From the NCBI GenBank assembly GCA_028404615.1, contig JAOOBT010000006.1, positions 1-62,436 on the forward strand: DNA of 62,436 bases, read 5' to 3'. A model generated the notes under the pieces. It was not told the DNA's origin, ran no database searches, and saw only the letters and a program-made list of their open reading frames with translations. Within the stretch, counting starts at the first letter, position 1. The number at the start of each line of letters is the position of its first letter. The stretch is from Candidatus Pelagibacter sp. (GTDB lineage: Bacteria; Pseudomonadota; Alphaproteobacteria; Pelagibacterales; Pelagibacteraceae). This document shows, in pieces, positions 40,573 to 49,747 of the stretch. The position numbers were made by a program, and so were the translations under genes.

Positions 40573-41697
40573 TTATCTTTGATTCAACAACATCACTTCT
40601 CTAACTTCGGCACCCCTGTATTTAGATAAAGGTCTAATAAGTTTATTCGAGGCATGTTGCTCCATAATGTGAGCGGACCAACCAGTAATACGAGACATTA
40701 CAAATATTGGTGTATAAAAATCTATATCGATACCCATCATGTAATAAGTTGGACCACATGGAAAATCCACATTTGGATGGATATTTTTTCTTTGTAACAT
40801 TACTTTTTCTAAAATTTCATACATTCTCGTATATTTTTCTTTTTTCAAAAGCTTAGCTACTTTAAACATATAGTGTTTCATTGTTGGCACTCTAGAGTCT
40901 CCTGTACGATAAACTCTGTGTCCGAATCCCATTACTACCTTTTTTTTATTTAATGCATTTTCAATCCAAGCTTTTGCTTTTTCAGGTCTCCCGATTTCTT
41001 TCATCATATGCATTACTGCTTCATTGGCTCCTCCATGAAGTGGACCTTTCAAAGAGGCAATTGCTCCGGTTATTGCACCATGTAAATCAGATAAGCTAGA
41101 TGTAATTGTTCTAGCTGTGAAAGTTGAAACATTAAAACTATGTTCTGCGTATAAAATTAATGAAATGTCAAATGCTCTTACGATTTCTTTATCTGGAACT
41201 TTATTAAACATCATTTTGAAAAAATTTTCTGAAAAAGATAATTTTTTACTTGGAGCTATAATTGATTTTCCTTTCCTTGTTCTGAAATAAGCAGCAACAG
41301 CTGTAGGGGTTTTGGCAAAAATCCGCATTGCCTTTCTCATATTTGCTTTAGGAGAATTGTCTTTTGTGTCTCTATCTTCTAATGCCATTAAACTTACGCA
41401 AGTTCTAATTACGTCCATAGGATGAGCGTTTCGAGGCATTTTTTTAATATCATTTAATATTTGTTTAGAAAGTTTTCTTTCTGATCTCTCAAGTTTAATG
41501 AATTTTTTCAACTGACTTTTGTTAGGAAGTTCTCCATTTAACACTAAATATGCAACTTCCTCGAAATCACATTTATCACAAAGCTCTTGTACTGTATAAC
41601 CTCTGTAAGTTAAGGCACTGAGTTCAGGTACTACATGTGAAATTGTAGTTTCATCAACGACGATACCTAGCAATCCTTTTTTTATTTCTTCACTCAT
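40573..41697 (-). CDS. prpC: 2-methylcitrate synthase
   Basis: Citrate-synthase-fold enzyme of 374 residues condensing propionyl-CoA with oxaloacetate. Catalytic residues H221 (LHGGANEAV), H260 (GFGHRVY) and D311 (DFPCGPTYY) are in place. The short length, without the N-terminal region of hexameric TCA-cycle citrate synthase, and the location after prpB argue for the 2-methylcitrate enzyme; it may also accept acetyl-CoA. Its start shares one base with the prpB stop (TAATG). No prpD is in the window. Confidence 0.9.
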   Translation of the reverse strand: MSEEIKKGLLGIVVDETTISHVVPELSALTYRGYTVQELCDKCDFEEVAYLVLNGELPNKSQLKKFIKLERSERKLSKQILNDIKKMPRNAHPMDVIRTCVSLMALEDRDTKDNSPKANMRKAMRIFAKTPTAVAAYFRTRKGKSIIAPSKKLSFSENFFKMMFNKVPDKEIVRAFDISLILYAEHSFNVSTFTARTITSSLSDLHGAITGAIASLKGPLHGGANEAVMHMMKEIGRPEKAKAWIENALNKKKVVMGFGHRVYRTGDSRVPTMKHYMFKVAKLLKKEKYTRMYEILEKVMLQRKNIHPNVDFPCGPTYYMMGIDIDFYTPIFVMSRITGWSAHIMEQHASNKLIRPLSKYRGAEVREVMLLNQR

Positions 41698-42593
41698 TAT
41701 TCATGCCCATCAGTAGAAAAGTCTGTAATTTTCTTGTCAGGAGTATTGTATTTCTCATATTCTACTAACTCGTACAACCTTTTTCTAGTCTGCATTTTGT
41801 CCATGACGTTATTTTGGTGCCCATCTTTGAATATTGATTTAAGACCTAATTCAACGTTTTGCATTGCCAATCTTTGAGTTGTCACAGGATAAATAACTAA
41901 ATTATAACCTAAATTTTCTAGTTGAGATCTGTTCAACAATTTTGATTTACCGAATTCTGTCATATTAGCTAATAAGTATCCCTTAGCTGTTTTTCTAACC
42001 TTTTCAAATTCACTTTCATCTTTCATAGCTTCTGGAAAAATCATATCAGCTCCGGCGTCCTCATATGCTTTAATACGATCTAATGTTTTATCTAACCCTT
42101 CAACAGAATTTGCATCCGTTCTTGCAATAATTAAAAAATTTTTATCTTTCCTTGCTTTTGTTGACTCTTGAATTTTTTTTACCATTTCTTCTTTTGAAAT
42201 AAGCTCTTTATTATCTAAATGACCACATCTTTTTTCAGCTATTTGATCTTCTAAATGACACCCAGCTAAACCTTTGCTCTCAAAAATCTCAATTGTTTTT
42301 TTACAATTTCCAAATCCTGTATCTATATCAACTATTGTTGGGAGATCAGTAACTCTTGCTATTTGATTACTTCTATAACTTACTTGATTTAAAGTTGTTA
42401 ATCCAATATCAGGTAAGCCAAGATCGTTCGACATAACTCCACCTGAAACATAAACACCATCAAAACCTATTTCGGCAATTAGCTTAGCACATAGAGGATT
42501 ATATGCTCCAGGAAATCTTAATAGTTTTTTTGATTTTAAATTTTTAATTAAATTTGAACGTTTTTCTGAAACTGTTTTTTTAGTAAAATGCAT
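41697..42593 (-). CDS. prpB: 2-methylisocitrate lyase
   Basis: Isocitrate-lyase/PEP-mutase superfamily enzyme of 298 residues cleaving 2-methylisocitrate to pyruvate and succinate, the last step of the 2-methylcitrate route of propionate use. The signature KRCGH is at 121-125, the metal-binding VDIDTGFG at 88-95. It starts the prpB-prpC pair and, with a 41-bp gap, follows the LysE gene on the same strand. Propionate in SAR11 may come from DMSP or branched amino acid breakdown (inference). Confidence 0.93.
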   Translation of the reverse strand: MHFTKKTVSEKRSNLIKNLKSKKLLRFPGAYNPLCAKLIAEIGFDGVYVSGGVMSNDLGLPDIGLTTLNQVSYRSNQIARVTDLPTIVDIDTGFGNCKKTIEIFESKGLAGCHLEDQIAEKRCGHLDNKELISKEEMVKKIQESTKARKDKNFLIIARTDANSVEGLDKTLDRIKAYEDAGADMIFPEAMKDESEFEKVRKTAKGYLLANMTEFGKSKLLNRSQLENLGYNLVIYPVTTQRLAMQNVELGLKSIFKDGHQNNVMDKMQTRKRLYELVEYEKYNTPDKKITDFSTDGHE

Positions 42594-42634
42594 CCGAGAG
42601 GATTTATATTAGAGCAAGATCTAAAAATCAAAGA

Positions 42635-43234
42635 TTATTTAAATAGTATAAATAGTCCAGTTAAAACTAATAAAACAGCAAGTAAATATTCAATAATTTT
42701 TTTTATTTTTATATCTGTTACAAATTTTCTCAAACCGCTTCCAAACAATGCCCACAAACTAATCGTTGGAAAACATATTACTGCAGCAGTAATTGTTACA
42801 AATGCAACTCCAATAAAAATATTTTCATCAGTAGGAAAAAAACCTGAAGCAACTGTAACAGCAATTGACCAAGCTTTTGGATTTATGAATTGAAATAAAG
42901 ATGCTTCATAAAATCTTAGAGGTCTACCAGTCTCTTTTTGAACCATGCTAAATGAACCAATCATTTTTTTCCCTAAATAAACTAAATAAAAGAAACATAA
43001 AATTTTCATATAAAATTGAACTTGAGGATAAAGTAAAAATAAATTTGCTAAACCAAAACAAGTTAAACCTATTTGCAAAATATGACCTAAAGGAATTCCA
43101 ATTAAATGAGGTAGAGTCCTAATAAAACCGAATTTCATTCCAGACGCAGTAAGCATTGCATTATTAGGGCCTGGAGTAAAAAACATAGTAAAATAAAAAG
43201 CAGATAATGCTGAAAATAAAGCAAACGTTATCAT
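42635..43234 (-). CDS. LysE-family amino acid exporter
   Basis: A 199-residue membrane protein with about six hydrophobic helices. The FTPGPNNAMLTASG stretch near the N-terminus and the PHLIGIPLGH segment are characteristic of the LysE/RhtB family, which exports amino acids such as lysine, threonine or homoserine. ATG overlaps the stop of the phosphoglycolate phosphatase gene upstream by 4 bp. Substrate unknown. Confidence 0.87.
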   Translation of the reverse strand: MITFALFSALSAFYFTMFFTPGPNNAMLTASGMKFGFIRTLPHLIGIPLGHILQIGLTCFGLANLFLLYPQVQFYMKILCFFYLVYLGKKMIGSFSMVQKETGRPLRFYEASLFQFINPKAWSIAVTVASGFFPTDENIFIGVAFVTITAAVICFPTISLWALFGSGLRKFVTDIKIKKIIEYLLAVLLVLTGLFILFK

Positions 43235-43893
43235 AAATATTTTTCTATTATTTTTTCAAAACCTATAAAGTCACTAATTAATTCATCGTGTTTAATTTCT
43301 TTTTCAGATTTTTCTGTGTAACCGTCTTTTACTAAAACAAAGGGCAAATTTGCATTATGAGCAGAGTTAGCGTCTACTTCACTGTCACCAACCATTATTG
43401 TTTTTTTTAAATCACCACCTATTATTTCAACAACGCCCGTTAAATGTCTTGGATCTGGTTTATTAAATGAAAAAGTATCACAACCAGCTACATATTCAAA
43501 AAATTTGTACATATCTAATTTTTTTAATAGATCTACGGCTAATCTCTCTTGCTTGTTTGTACAAACACCCATCGATATATTTTTATTTTTTGCCCAATTT
43601 AAAAATTCTATTGTTCCTCTCAAAGGCTTACTTTTTTGATCAATATTTTTGGCGTAAAAATCTAAAAATTCTTTAGTCATCTCTTTTTTTATTTTTTCAT
43701 CTTTTATTTCTTGTTTGAATGATCGTTGCATCATTACCCATGCCCCTTTACCAGCAAGCGATTTGATGTCTGATAATTTCTTCTCGGAATGTCCAAATTT
43801 TTTCATAACGTGATTATGTGCTGCCATTAAATCTGGAGCGGTATTAACTATTGTTCCATCTAAATCAAAAAGAATTGTATAAATTTGAGTCAT
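43231..43893 (-). CDS. gph: phosphoglycolate phosphatase-like HAD hydrolase
   Basis: HAD-superfamily phosphatase of 220 residues. Motif I is DLDGT with D10/D12, motif II in VCTNK, K in KPDPRHL and motif IV GDSEVDAN. The cap domain and length fit Gph, which removes phosphoglycolate formed from damaged DNA ends, but close relatives act on other small phosphoesters. Divergent from the GlmU-like gene with about 70 bp between the two likely starts. Confidence 0.8.
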   Translation of the reverse strand: MTQIYTILFDLDGTIVNTAPDLMAAHNHVMKKFGHSEKKLSDIKSLAGKGAWVMMQRSFKQEIKDEKIKKEMTKEFLDFYAKNIDQKSKPLRGTIEFLNWAKNKNISMGVCTNKQERLAVDLLKKLDMYKFFEYVAGCDTFSFNKPDPRHLTGVVEIIGGDLKKTIMVGDSEVDANSAHNANLPFVLVKDGYTEKSEKEIKHDELISDFIGFEKIIEKYL

Positions 43894-43962
43894 TTTAAAA
43901 GTATTAAAAAGAAATATTTTGTGACTTATTTCAGTTACATTATTAATGTAAAGAATTTTTTA

Positions 43963-44610
43963 ATGAAAAGAAATAACAAATTAGACAAGACAGATTCCTA
44001 TCGTCTTTCTCAAGAAATTTTGAGAAACAAAGCATTAGCTAAGGGTGTAAATTTGATTGCTCCAGAGACAATTTTTCTATCAAAAGATACAACTTTTGGA
44101 AAAAATGTAACTGTAGAGCCTTATGTAGTATTTGGTCCAAATGTTAAAATTGGAGATAATTCATATATAAAATCATTTAGTCATATTGAGGGAACAAAAA
44201 TTGAGAAGAGTGTTACCGTTGGGCCATATGCAAGATTAAGAAATGGAACAATTTTAAAAAATAATTCTAAAATTGGAAATTTTGTAGAAACAAAGAAATC
44301 AACTATCAGTCAAAATTCAAAAGTTAATCATTTATCTTATGTAGGTGATGCTTCGGTTGGAAAAAATTCAAACATAGGAGCAGGAACAATTACTTGTAAT
44401 TATGATGGAGTCAAAAAATTTAAGACAAGAATATCAGACAATGTTTTTATTGGATCAAATTCATCTTTAGTTGCCCCAATAAAAATAGATAAGGATAGTA
44501 TTGTAGGAGCTGGATCAGTAATTACAAAAAATGTTAAAAAAAAATCTTTAGCTATATCAAGATCTCCTCAAATAGAAGTGAAAGACTATAAAAAAAGGAA
44601 AAAAAAATAA
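43963..44610 (+). CDS. stand-alone GlmU C-terminal domain: glucosamine-1-phosphate N-acetyltransferase
   Basis: A 215-residue left-handed beta-helix protein that matches only the acetyltransferase half of GlmU. The linker-like DSYRLSQEILRNKALAKG at its start corresponds to the segment that joins the two domains in the usual enzyme; the uridylyltransferase half (about 230 residues) is absent. Active-site elements are kept: GPYARLRNG, GNFVETKKS, NHLSYVGDA with the catalytic His, NIGAGTITCNYDG, and the KKFKT stretch. Chosen start is ATG 43963; an earlier ATG at 43885 lies in the gph gene and adds an unrelated tail. The gene overlaps the start of glmS by one base, so both steps to GlcNAc-1-phosphate are coupled. 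Confidence 0.87.
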   Translation: MKRNNKLDKTDSYRLSQEILRNKALAKGVNLIAPETIFLSKDTTFGKNVTVEPYVVFGPNVKIGDNSYIKSFSHIEGTKIEKSVTVGPYARLRNGTILKNNSKIGNFVETKKSTISQNSKVNHLSYVGDASVGKNSNIGAGTITCNYDGVKKFKTRISDNVFIGSNSSLVAPIKIDKDSIVGAGSVITKNVKKKSLAISRSPQIEVKDYKKRKKK

Positions 44611-46427
44611 TGTGTGGAATTATTGGTATAGCTAGCAACAAACCAGTCTCGATAAATATAATTAATTCTCTTAAAAAGCTAGAATATAGGGGTTATGACT
44701 CAGCAGGTCTAGCAACATTGACAAATAATTTTATTAATGAGAAAAAATGTTCTGGTAGAGTAGAGGAGTTAGAAAAAATTTTATTCAAAACACCTTCAAA
44801 TGGCAATATAGGAATTGGTCATGTCAGATGGGCCACTCATGGTGTTCCAAATGTTATCAATGCTCATCCTCATTCTTCTGAGCAAGTTTCAGTTGTTCAT
44901 AATGGTATTATTGAAAATTCAGATGAGATAAAAAAAGAGTTAGAAGCAAAGGGATTGAAATTTAAGTCTCAAACAGATACAGAGGTTATAACTCTTTTAA
45001 TTACCGAAGCATTAAAAGATAGTAAACCTATAGAGTCAGTTTTCAAAACATTAAATAAGCTTCATGGTAGTTTTGCTCTTGGTATTCTGTTTAAAAATTT
45101 TTCAGACATTATTATAGGTGCGCGTAGGGGAAGCCCTTTAGCAGTAGGGTACTCTAATGGTGAAAACTATCTAGGTTCCGACTCTTATGCTTTAAAATCA
45201 ATGACTAATAAAATCTCTTATTTAGATGATGGTGAAGTATGTGTATTAAGCAAAGACAACGTAAATTTTTACGACGCAAATCAGAAAAAGATTAATAAAA
45301 AAACTCATATTTTATCAGAAAATGAGAACATAGCGGATAAAGGTGAATACAAAAACTTTATGTCGAAGGAAATTTTTGAACAATCGAAAACTGCAAAAAA
45401 TTGTATTAATGAATACATAGATAGCTTGAAAAGAGATATAAATATTTATGATTTTCCAATTGACCCAAAAAAAATAAACAAGATTATCCTGATAGGTTGT
45501 GGTACTGCATATCATTCTTGTCTAGTAGCTAAATATTGGCTGGAGGAACTTACATCTATAGACATCGAAATAGATATTGCATCTGAGTTTAGATATAGGA
45601 GGCTTAAGTTTAATAAAAATAATCTTTATATATTTGTATCTCAATCTGGCGAAACTGCAGATACTGCTGCAGCTTTAGATATTTGTAAAAAAAATAAAGT
45701 AAAAACTTGCTCAATAATAAATGTGGTTGAAAGTACTATTGCTAGAAATGCTGATTGGGTTTTACCAATTCATGCAGGCCCTGAAATAGGAGTTGCATCA
45801 ACAAAAGCTTTTATAGGACAATTGTTAGTCCTTTTTATACTAAGTTTAAAGCTTGCAAAAATAAGAAACGACATAGATGAAAAAATATATGAAAAAAATA
45901 TAAAAGATCTTAAAAAAATTCCTGAGTGTCTTAAAGAAAGTTTAAAAACCGAAAATAATATTCAAGTTATGTCTAAAGAATTTTTAAAAGCTAAAGGATC
46001 AATGTTTTTAGGAAGAGGATCATCTTATCCTATTGCGCTAGAGGGAGCACTTAAACTTAAAGAATTATCCTATCTACATGCTGAAGGTTATCCAGCTGGA
46101 GAAATGAAGCACGGCCCATTAGCCCTTATTGAGGAAGGGCTCCCTGTAATTATAATTGCTCCTAAAGACAAATATTTCGAAAAAACACTTTCTAATATGC
46201 AAGAAGTCATAGCAAGAGGTGGTAAAATTTTTTTTATCACAGATAATAAGAAAATTATAGCTAACGATAATATTAGATTTGGTTTAAGAGTACCTTTTTT
46301 AAATAATCTTTTATCTCCAATATTACTCACAATACCATTACAATTACTTGCCTATCACGTAGCATTGCTTAAAAATTGTGATATTGACAAACCAAGAAAT
46401 TTGGCAAAATCAGTAACAGTTGAATAG
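44610..46427 (+). CDS. glmS: glutamine:fructose-6-phosphate aminotransferase
   Basis: Makes glucosamine-6-phosphate, the first step to UDP-GlcNAc for peptidoglycan and lipopolysaccharide. The 605 residues begin MCGIIGIAS, with C2 as N-terminal nucleophile of the glutaminase domain, followed by RWATHG and HNGIIEN; two SIS sugar-isomerase domains follow (IGCGTAYHS; SQSGETADT; GRGSSYPIALEGALKLKE) and it ends in KSVTVE. Starts at the base that ends the preceding GlmU-like gene. Confidence 0.97.
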   Translation: MCGIIGIASNKPVSINIINSLKKLEYRGYDSAGLATLTNNFINEKKCSGRVEELEKILFKTPSNGNIGIGHVRWATHGVPNVINAHPHSSEQVSVVHNGIIENSDEIKKELEAKGLKFKSQTDTEVITLLITEALKDSKPIESVFKTLNKLHGSFALGILFKNFSDIIIGARRGSPLAVGYSNGENYLGSDSYALKSMTNKISYLDDGEVCVLSKDNVNFYDANQKKINKKTHILSENENIADKGEYKNFMSKEIFEQSKTAKNCINEYIDSLKRDINIYDFPIDPKKINKIILIGCGTAYHSCLVAKYWLEELTSIDIEIDIASEFRYRRLKFNKNNLYIFVSQSGETADTAAALDICKKNKVKTCSIINVVESTIARNADWVLPIHAGPEIGVASTKAFIGQLLVLFILSLKLAKIRNDIDEKIYEKNIKDLKKIPECLKESLKTENNIQVMSKEFLKAKGSMFLGRGSSYPIALEGALKLKELSYLHAEGYPAGEMKHGPLALIEEGLPVIIIAPKDKYFEKTLSNMQEVIARGGKIFFITDNKKIIANDNIRFGLRVPFLNNLLSPILLTIPLQLLAYHVALLKNCDIDKPRNLAKSVTVE

Positions 46428-46428
46428 A

Positions 46429-46845
46429 ATGTCATTAAAATATAAAGCTATGGTCTTATCTTGTATAGACCCGAGGTTTCAATCAATTATTTACGATTAT
46501 TTAAAAAAAAAGAATCTGAAAGGAAAGTATAGTTTATTCACTATTGCTGGATCAGCTATAGGAGTTACATCTAAAAAATTTAAGAAATGGCATAAAACTT
46601 TTTGGGATAATATTGATATATCTATAAAGCTTCATAAAATAAAAAAATTAATTGTTATAAATCATCGAGACTGTGGGGCGGTTAAAGTTATTAGTGGTAA
46701 AAAAAAACTTAGAAGGGATATAGAAACAAAAATTCATAAAATGTCTTTTGAAAAAATTAAAAAAATATTTAAAAATAGGCATCCGAAATTGGAAATCGAA
46801 TTAAAACTTATTTCCTTGAATAAGAAAGTAGAAAAATTTAATTAA
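46429..46845 (+). CDS. minimal beta-carbonic-anhydrase-like protein
   Basis: A 138-residue protein carrying both beta-CA motifs: Cys-x-Asp-x-Arg as CIDPR (C12, D14, R16 from ATG 46429) and His-x-x-Cys as HRDC (H79, C82), with GSAIG between them. These are the zinc ligands and the Asp/Arg dyad. The length is well below the usual 190-230 residues. It may hydrate CO2 or be a non-enzymatic or different-substrate relative. I prefer ATG 46429, one base after the glmS stop, to a TTG at 46420 that overlaps it. Its end overlaps the convergent pgl gene by 8 bp. Confidence 0.7.
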   Translation: MSLKYKAMVLSCIDPRFQSIIYDYLKKKNLKGKYSLFTIAGSAIGVTSKKFKKWHKTFWDNIDISIKLHKIKKLIVINHRDCGAVKVISGKKKLRRDIETKIHKMSFEKIKKIFKNRHPKLEIELKLISLNKKVEKFN

Positions 46846-47506
46846 TTAAAAAGTAATATAGTTTATTTCTTTTTAATTTATTAACTGGAATATTTTTATC
46901 TGCTTTATTAAATTTTTTTAAAATTGAATATTTCGTTTTACTATTTAACCATAAAAAAATTTTTTTGGATTTATTGATTAAATTTAAACTTAATGTAAGT
47001 CTTTTAAAATCCTTTCTATTAATTGGTCTCGTAATAAAATTTTCTCTAAGCTCTTTTGAATTTGGAAATATAGAAGCTATATGACCGTCATTTCCCATCC
47101 CTAGTAAAAAAATATCAAAGTGTATTTGTCTTTTTTTAAAATATTTCTGAATTTTTTTTTCATAGTATGCGGCTGCTTTGTTTATTTCTATATTGTTTGT
47201 TTTAAATGGATATATATTTTTTTTATTGATTTTAGTCTTTTTTAACAAACAATCATTCACAAGTTTATAATTTGAATGAATTGATTTTTTTGAAACAAAT
47301 CTCTCATCACCCCAAAACAAATCAATATTTGACCAATCAATTCTTGATGAAGCCATCTTTTTGTACAATTTTTTCGGACTAGGACCTCCAGTTAAAACGA
47401 AACTTAGTCTCTTTTTAGCCCTCTTTTTTTTAAAAGCTTCTGTTTTGAGAATTTTAATAAATTCATTTATAAGCTCGATTTCATTTCTTTTCTTAATAAT
47501 TTTCAT
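46838..47506 (-). CDS. pgl: 6-phosphogluconolactonase
   Basis: NagB/DevB-fold hydrolase of 222 residues opening 6-phosphogluconolactone in the oxidative pentose phosphate or Entner-Doudoroff branch. The FVLTGGPSPKKLY, DLFWGDERFV and LLGMGNDGHIASIFP stretches are the three family signatures in order. Alone on the minus strand here; zwf and gnd are not in the window. Very Lys-rich, like several neighbours. Confidence 0.9.
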   Translation of the reverse strand: MKIIKKRNEIELINEFIKILKTEAFKKKRAKKRLSFVLTGGPSPKKLYKKMASSRIDWSNIDLFWGDERFVSKKSIHSNYKLVNDCLLKKTKINKKNIYPFKTNNIEINKAAAYYEKKIQKYFKKRQIHFDIFLLGMGNDGHIASIFPNSKELRENFITRPINRKDFKRLTLSLNLINKSKKIFLWLNSKTKYSILKKFNKADKNIPVNKLKRNKLYYFLIN

Positions 47507-47521
47507 TAAATATTAAAGTAA

Positions 47522-47551
47522 TTGTATATTGTGGCTTGGAAAATTTATAAT
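47522..47551 (+). promoter_or_regulatory. candidate promoter for the DAHP synthase gene
   Basis: TATAAT at 47546-47551 with TTGTAT at 47522-47527 (18-bp spacing), 29 bp upstream of the ATG at 47580. Read by eye. Confidence 0.45.
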
Positions 47552-47579
47552 AGCAATATATATATACCGTGAGTTGAAT

Positions 47580-48956
47580 ATGAAAAAATGGAGCTTAAAT
47601 AGTTGGACTAAATTACCTGCTAAACACTTACCCGTTTATCGGGATAAGGATGAGTTAGATTTAGTTTTGAGTAAAATCAAAAAGTACCCACCTTTAGTTT
47701 TTGCAGGTGAAACAAGATCGCTTAAAAAATCTTTAGCAGAGGTAGCTGAAGGAAAAGCATTTCTATTGCAAGGTGGCGACTGTGCTGAAAGTTTTGCGGA
47801 ATTCCATCCAGACAATATTAGAGATACTTTTAAAGTGCTATTGCAAATGTCTCTTGTTTTAACCGCATCCGCATCTATGCCAGTTATAAAAGTCGGTAGA
47901 ATAGCTGGTCAATTTTCAAAACCTAGAAGTTCTGCTATTGAAAAAAAAGATGGAAAAGAGTTACCTAGTTATTTAGGTGACAATATAAATGGTATGGAGT
48001 TTACAGAAAAAGCAAGAATACCAGATGCAAAAAGATTATTTAGAGCATACTCTCAATCAGCGTCTACATTAAATTTACTTAGAGCATTTTCTCAAGGAGG
48101 ATTTGCAGACTTAAGACAAGTTCATCTATGGAACTTAGGTTTTATTAAAGACAAAACTAAAGGCAAGTATAAAGAAATTGAAGATAAAATCAGTGATGCC
48201 TTAGCTTTTATGGAGGCTTGTGGAATTAATTCAGATAATAACCGAAGGTTAAGATCAGTTAATTTTTACACATCTCACGAAGCGTTACTTCTACCTTTTG
48301 AAGAGTCAATGACTAGAATAGACTCAACAACTGGTGAATATCATGACACCTCAGCACACTTTGTATGGATTGGTGATAGAACAAGACAACCTGACGGCGC
48401 TCATGTCGAGTTCTGTAGAGGAATAAAAAATCCTATAGGATTAAAATGTGGTCCAACTTTAAAGCCTGATGAACTTGTAAATCTTTGCAATATATTGAAT
48501 CCTGAAAACGAGCCAGGTAGACTTACTTTAATATCAAGATTTGGTGCAGACAACGTTGATAAATATTTGCCAAAATTAATTAAAGCTGTAAAAAAAGAAG
48601 GCTTAAAAGTAGTTTGGTCTTGTGACCCTATGCACGGAAATACCATCAAAGCAGCCACAGGTTTTAAAACAAGAACTTTTGAGAGTGTTTTAAAAGAAGT
48701 AAAAAATTTCTTTGCTGTTAGTCAAGCAGAGGGAAGCTACGCTGGTGGATTACATGTCGAAATGACTGGTCAAGATGTGACAGAGTGTACGGGGGGAGCT
48801 CAAAAAATCTCAGAAAATGATCTTGCAAATAGATATAGAACTCATTGTGACCCTAGATTAAATGCTGACCAAGCATTAGAGTTAGCTTTCTTAATTTCTG
48901 AAGAAATCAAGAAAAACTCAAAAATTTCAAACAAAATTATTCAAGCCGCGTCTTAA
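47580..48956 (+). CDS. class II 3-deoxy-7-phosphoheptulonate (DAHP) synthase
   Basis: First enzyme of the shikimate pathway, joining PEP and erythrose-4-phosphate; plant/actinobacterial-type class II. The start ATG 47580 gives MKKWSLNSW, matching the usual WxxxSW beginning; an in-frame TTG 51 bases upstream is not needed. [37 protein letters not shown] and [18 protein letters not shown] are diagnostic, and include Cys, His, Glu and Asp metal ligands. About 458 residues. Monocistronic as far as can be seen. Confidence 0.94.
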   Translation: MKKWSLNSWTKLPAKHLPVYRDKDELDLVLSKIKKYPPLVFAGETRSLKKSLAEVAEGKAFLLQGGDCAESFAEFHPDNIRDTFKVLLQMSLVLTASASMPVIKVGRIAGQFSKPRSSAIEKKDGKELPSYLGDNINGMEFTEKARIPDAKRLFRAYSQSASTLNLLRAFSQGGFADLRQVHLWNLGFIKDKTKGKYKEIEDKISDALAFMEACGINSDNNRRLRSVNFYTSHEALLLPFEESMTRIDSTTGEYHDTSAHFVWIGDRTRQPDGAHVEFCRGIKNPIGLKCGPTLKPDELVNLCNILNPENEPGRLTLISRFGADNVDKYLPKLIKAVKKEGLKVVWSCDPMHGNTIKAATGFKTRTFESVLKEVKNFFAVSQAEGSYAGGLHVEMTGQDVTECTGGAQKISENDLANRYRTHCDPRLNADQALELAFLISEEIKKNSKISNKIIQAAS

Positions 48957-49009
48957 TAATTATTGTAATTATTAAGACCTAACCTTAAAAGAGAGGTAAA
49001 GTATTAATT

Positions 49010-49747
49010 ATGGATGTAAAAAAAAGAGCTAAATTTATCACTGATTGGATCGACGGCTATTGTGAGACAACTTCTTACAAACCTAAAGCATTAGTTGTAG
49101 GAATTTCAGGTGGAATAGATTCTTCCGTAGTGAGTACTTTATGTGCAAATACTGGTCGAAAAACGATTGTGTTAACAATGCCAATTAAACAAATTAAGTC
49201 TCAACATGACTTAAGCCTCTTGCATGCTAAATGGTTAAAACAAAAGTATAAAAATGTAGAACACCATTTGTTGGAAATGGATAAAATTTTTAATTCGTTT
49301 TCTCAAGTTTTAAATAAATTTGATAATGAACATGGATATGCAAATTCAAGAGCAAGATTGAGAATGGCGACTTTATACCAAGTAGCAGCAGCTAATAATG
49401 GAATTGTTGTTGGAACAGGTAATAAGGTTGAGGATTTTGGTGTTGGTTTTTATACTAAATACGGTGATGGAGGAGTTGATATTTCCCCTTTAGCTGATTG
49501 TAATAAAACACAGGTTTGGGAACTCGGAAGACATCTTGGTGTTTCAAATGAAATAATCAACACCCCGCCAACTGACGGATTATGGGATGATGGAAGAAAC
49601 GATGTTCAACAGCTTGGAATGAGTTACGAAGATCTTGAAAAAGCTATGGAAAATAAAAATGATCCAAATTACCAAAAATATTTAAAAATTAGAGAAAAAA
49701 ACTTACACAAAATGAATCCAATACCGGTTTGCAAATTTAATGAGTGA
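49010..49747 (+). CDS. nadE: ammonia-dependent NAD synthetase
   Basis: Adenylates and amidates deamido-NAD using ammonia. The 245 residues comprise only the synthetase domain, with the PP-loop GISGGIDSSV (31-40), GTGNKVEDFGVGFYTKYGDGGVD and a C-terminal PPTDGLWDDGRND. There is no glutaminase domain, hence ammonia is the nitrogen source, which could be ammonium from amino acid breakdown. First gene of a run nadE-cysS-cimA-trmJ; overlaps cysS by 8 bp. SD-like AGAGAGG lies about 12 bases ahead of the ATG. Confidence 0.93.
   Translation: MDVKKRAKFITDWIDGYCETTSYKPKALVVGISGGIDSSVVSTLCANTGRKTIVLTMPIKQIKSQHDLSLLHAKWLKQKYKNVEHHLLEMDKIFNSFSQVLNKFDNEHGYANSRARLRMATLYQVAAANNGIVVGTGNKVEDFGVGFYTKYGDGGVDISPLADCNKTQVWELGRHLGVSNEIINTPPTDGLWDDGRNDVQQLGMSYEDLEKAMENKNDPNYQKYLKIREKNLHKMNPIPVCKFNE

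Noticed and set aside
43885..43962. ATG 43885 as start of the GlmU-like gene
   Set aside because: It lies inside the gph start and adds unrelated hydrophobic residues; the beta-helix and linker begin after ATG 43963.
47529..47579. TTG 47529 as start of the DAHP synthase gene
   Set aside because: The 17 added residues overlap the likely promoter TATAAT, while ATG 47580 gives the family-typical start MKKWSLNSW.
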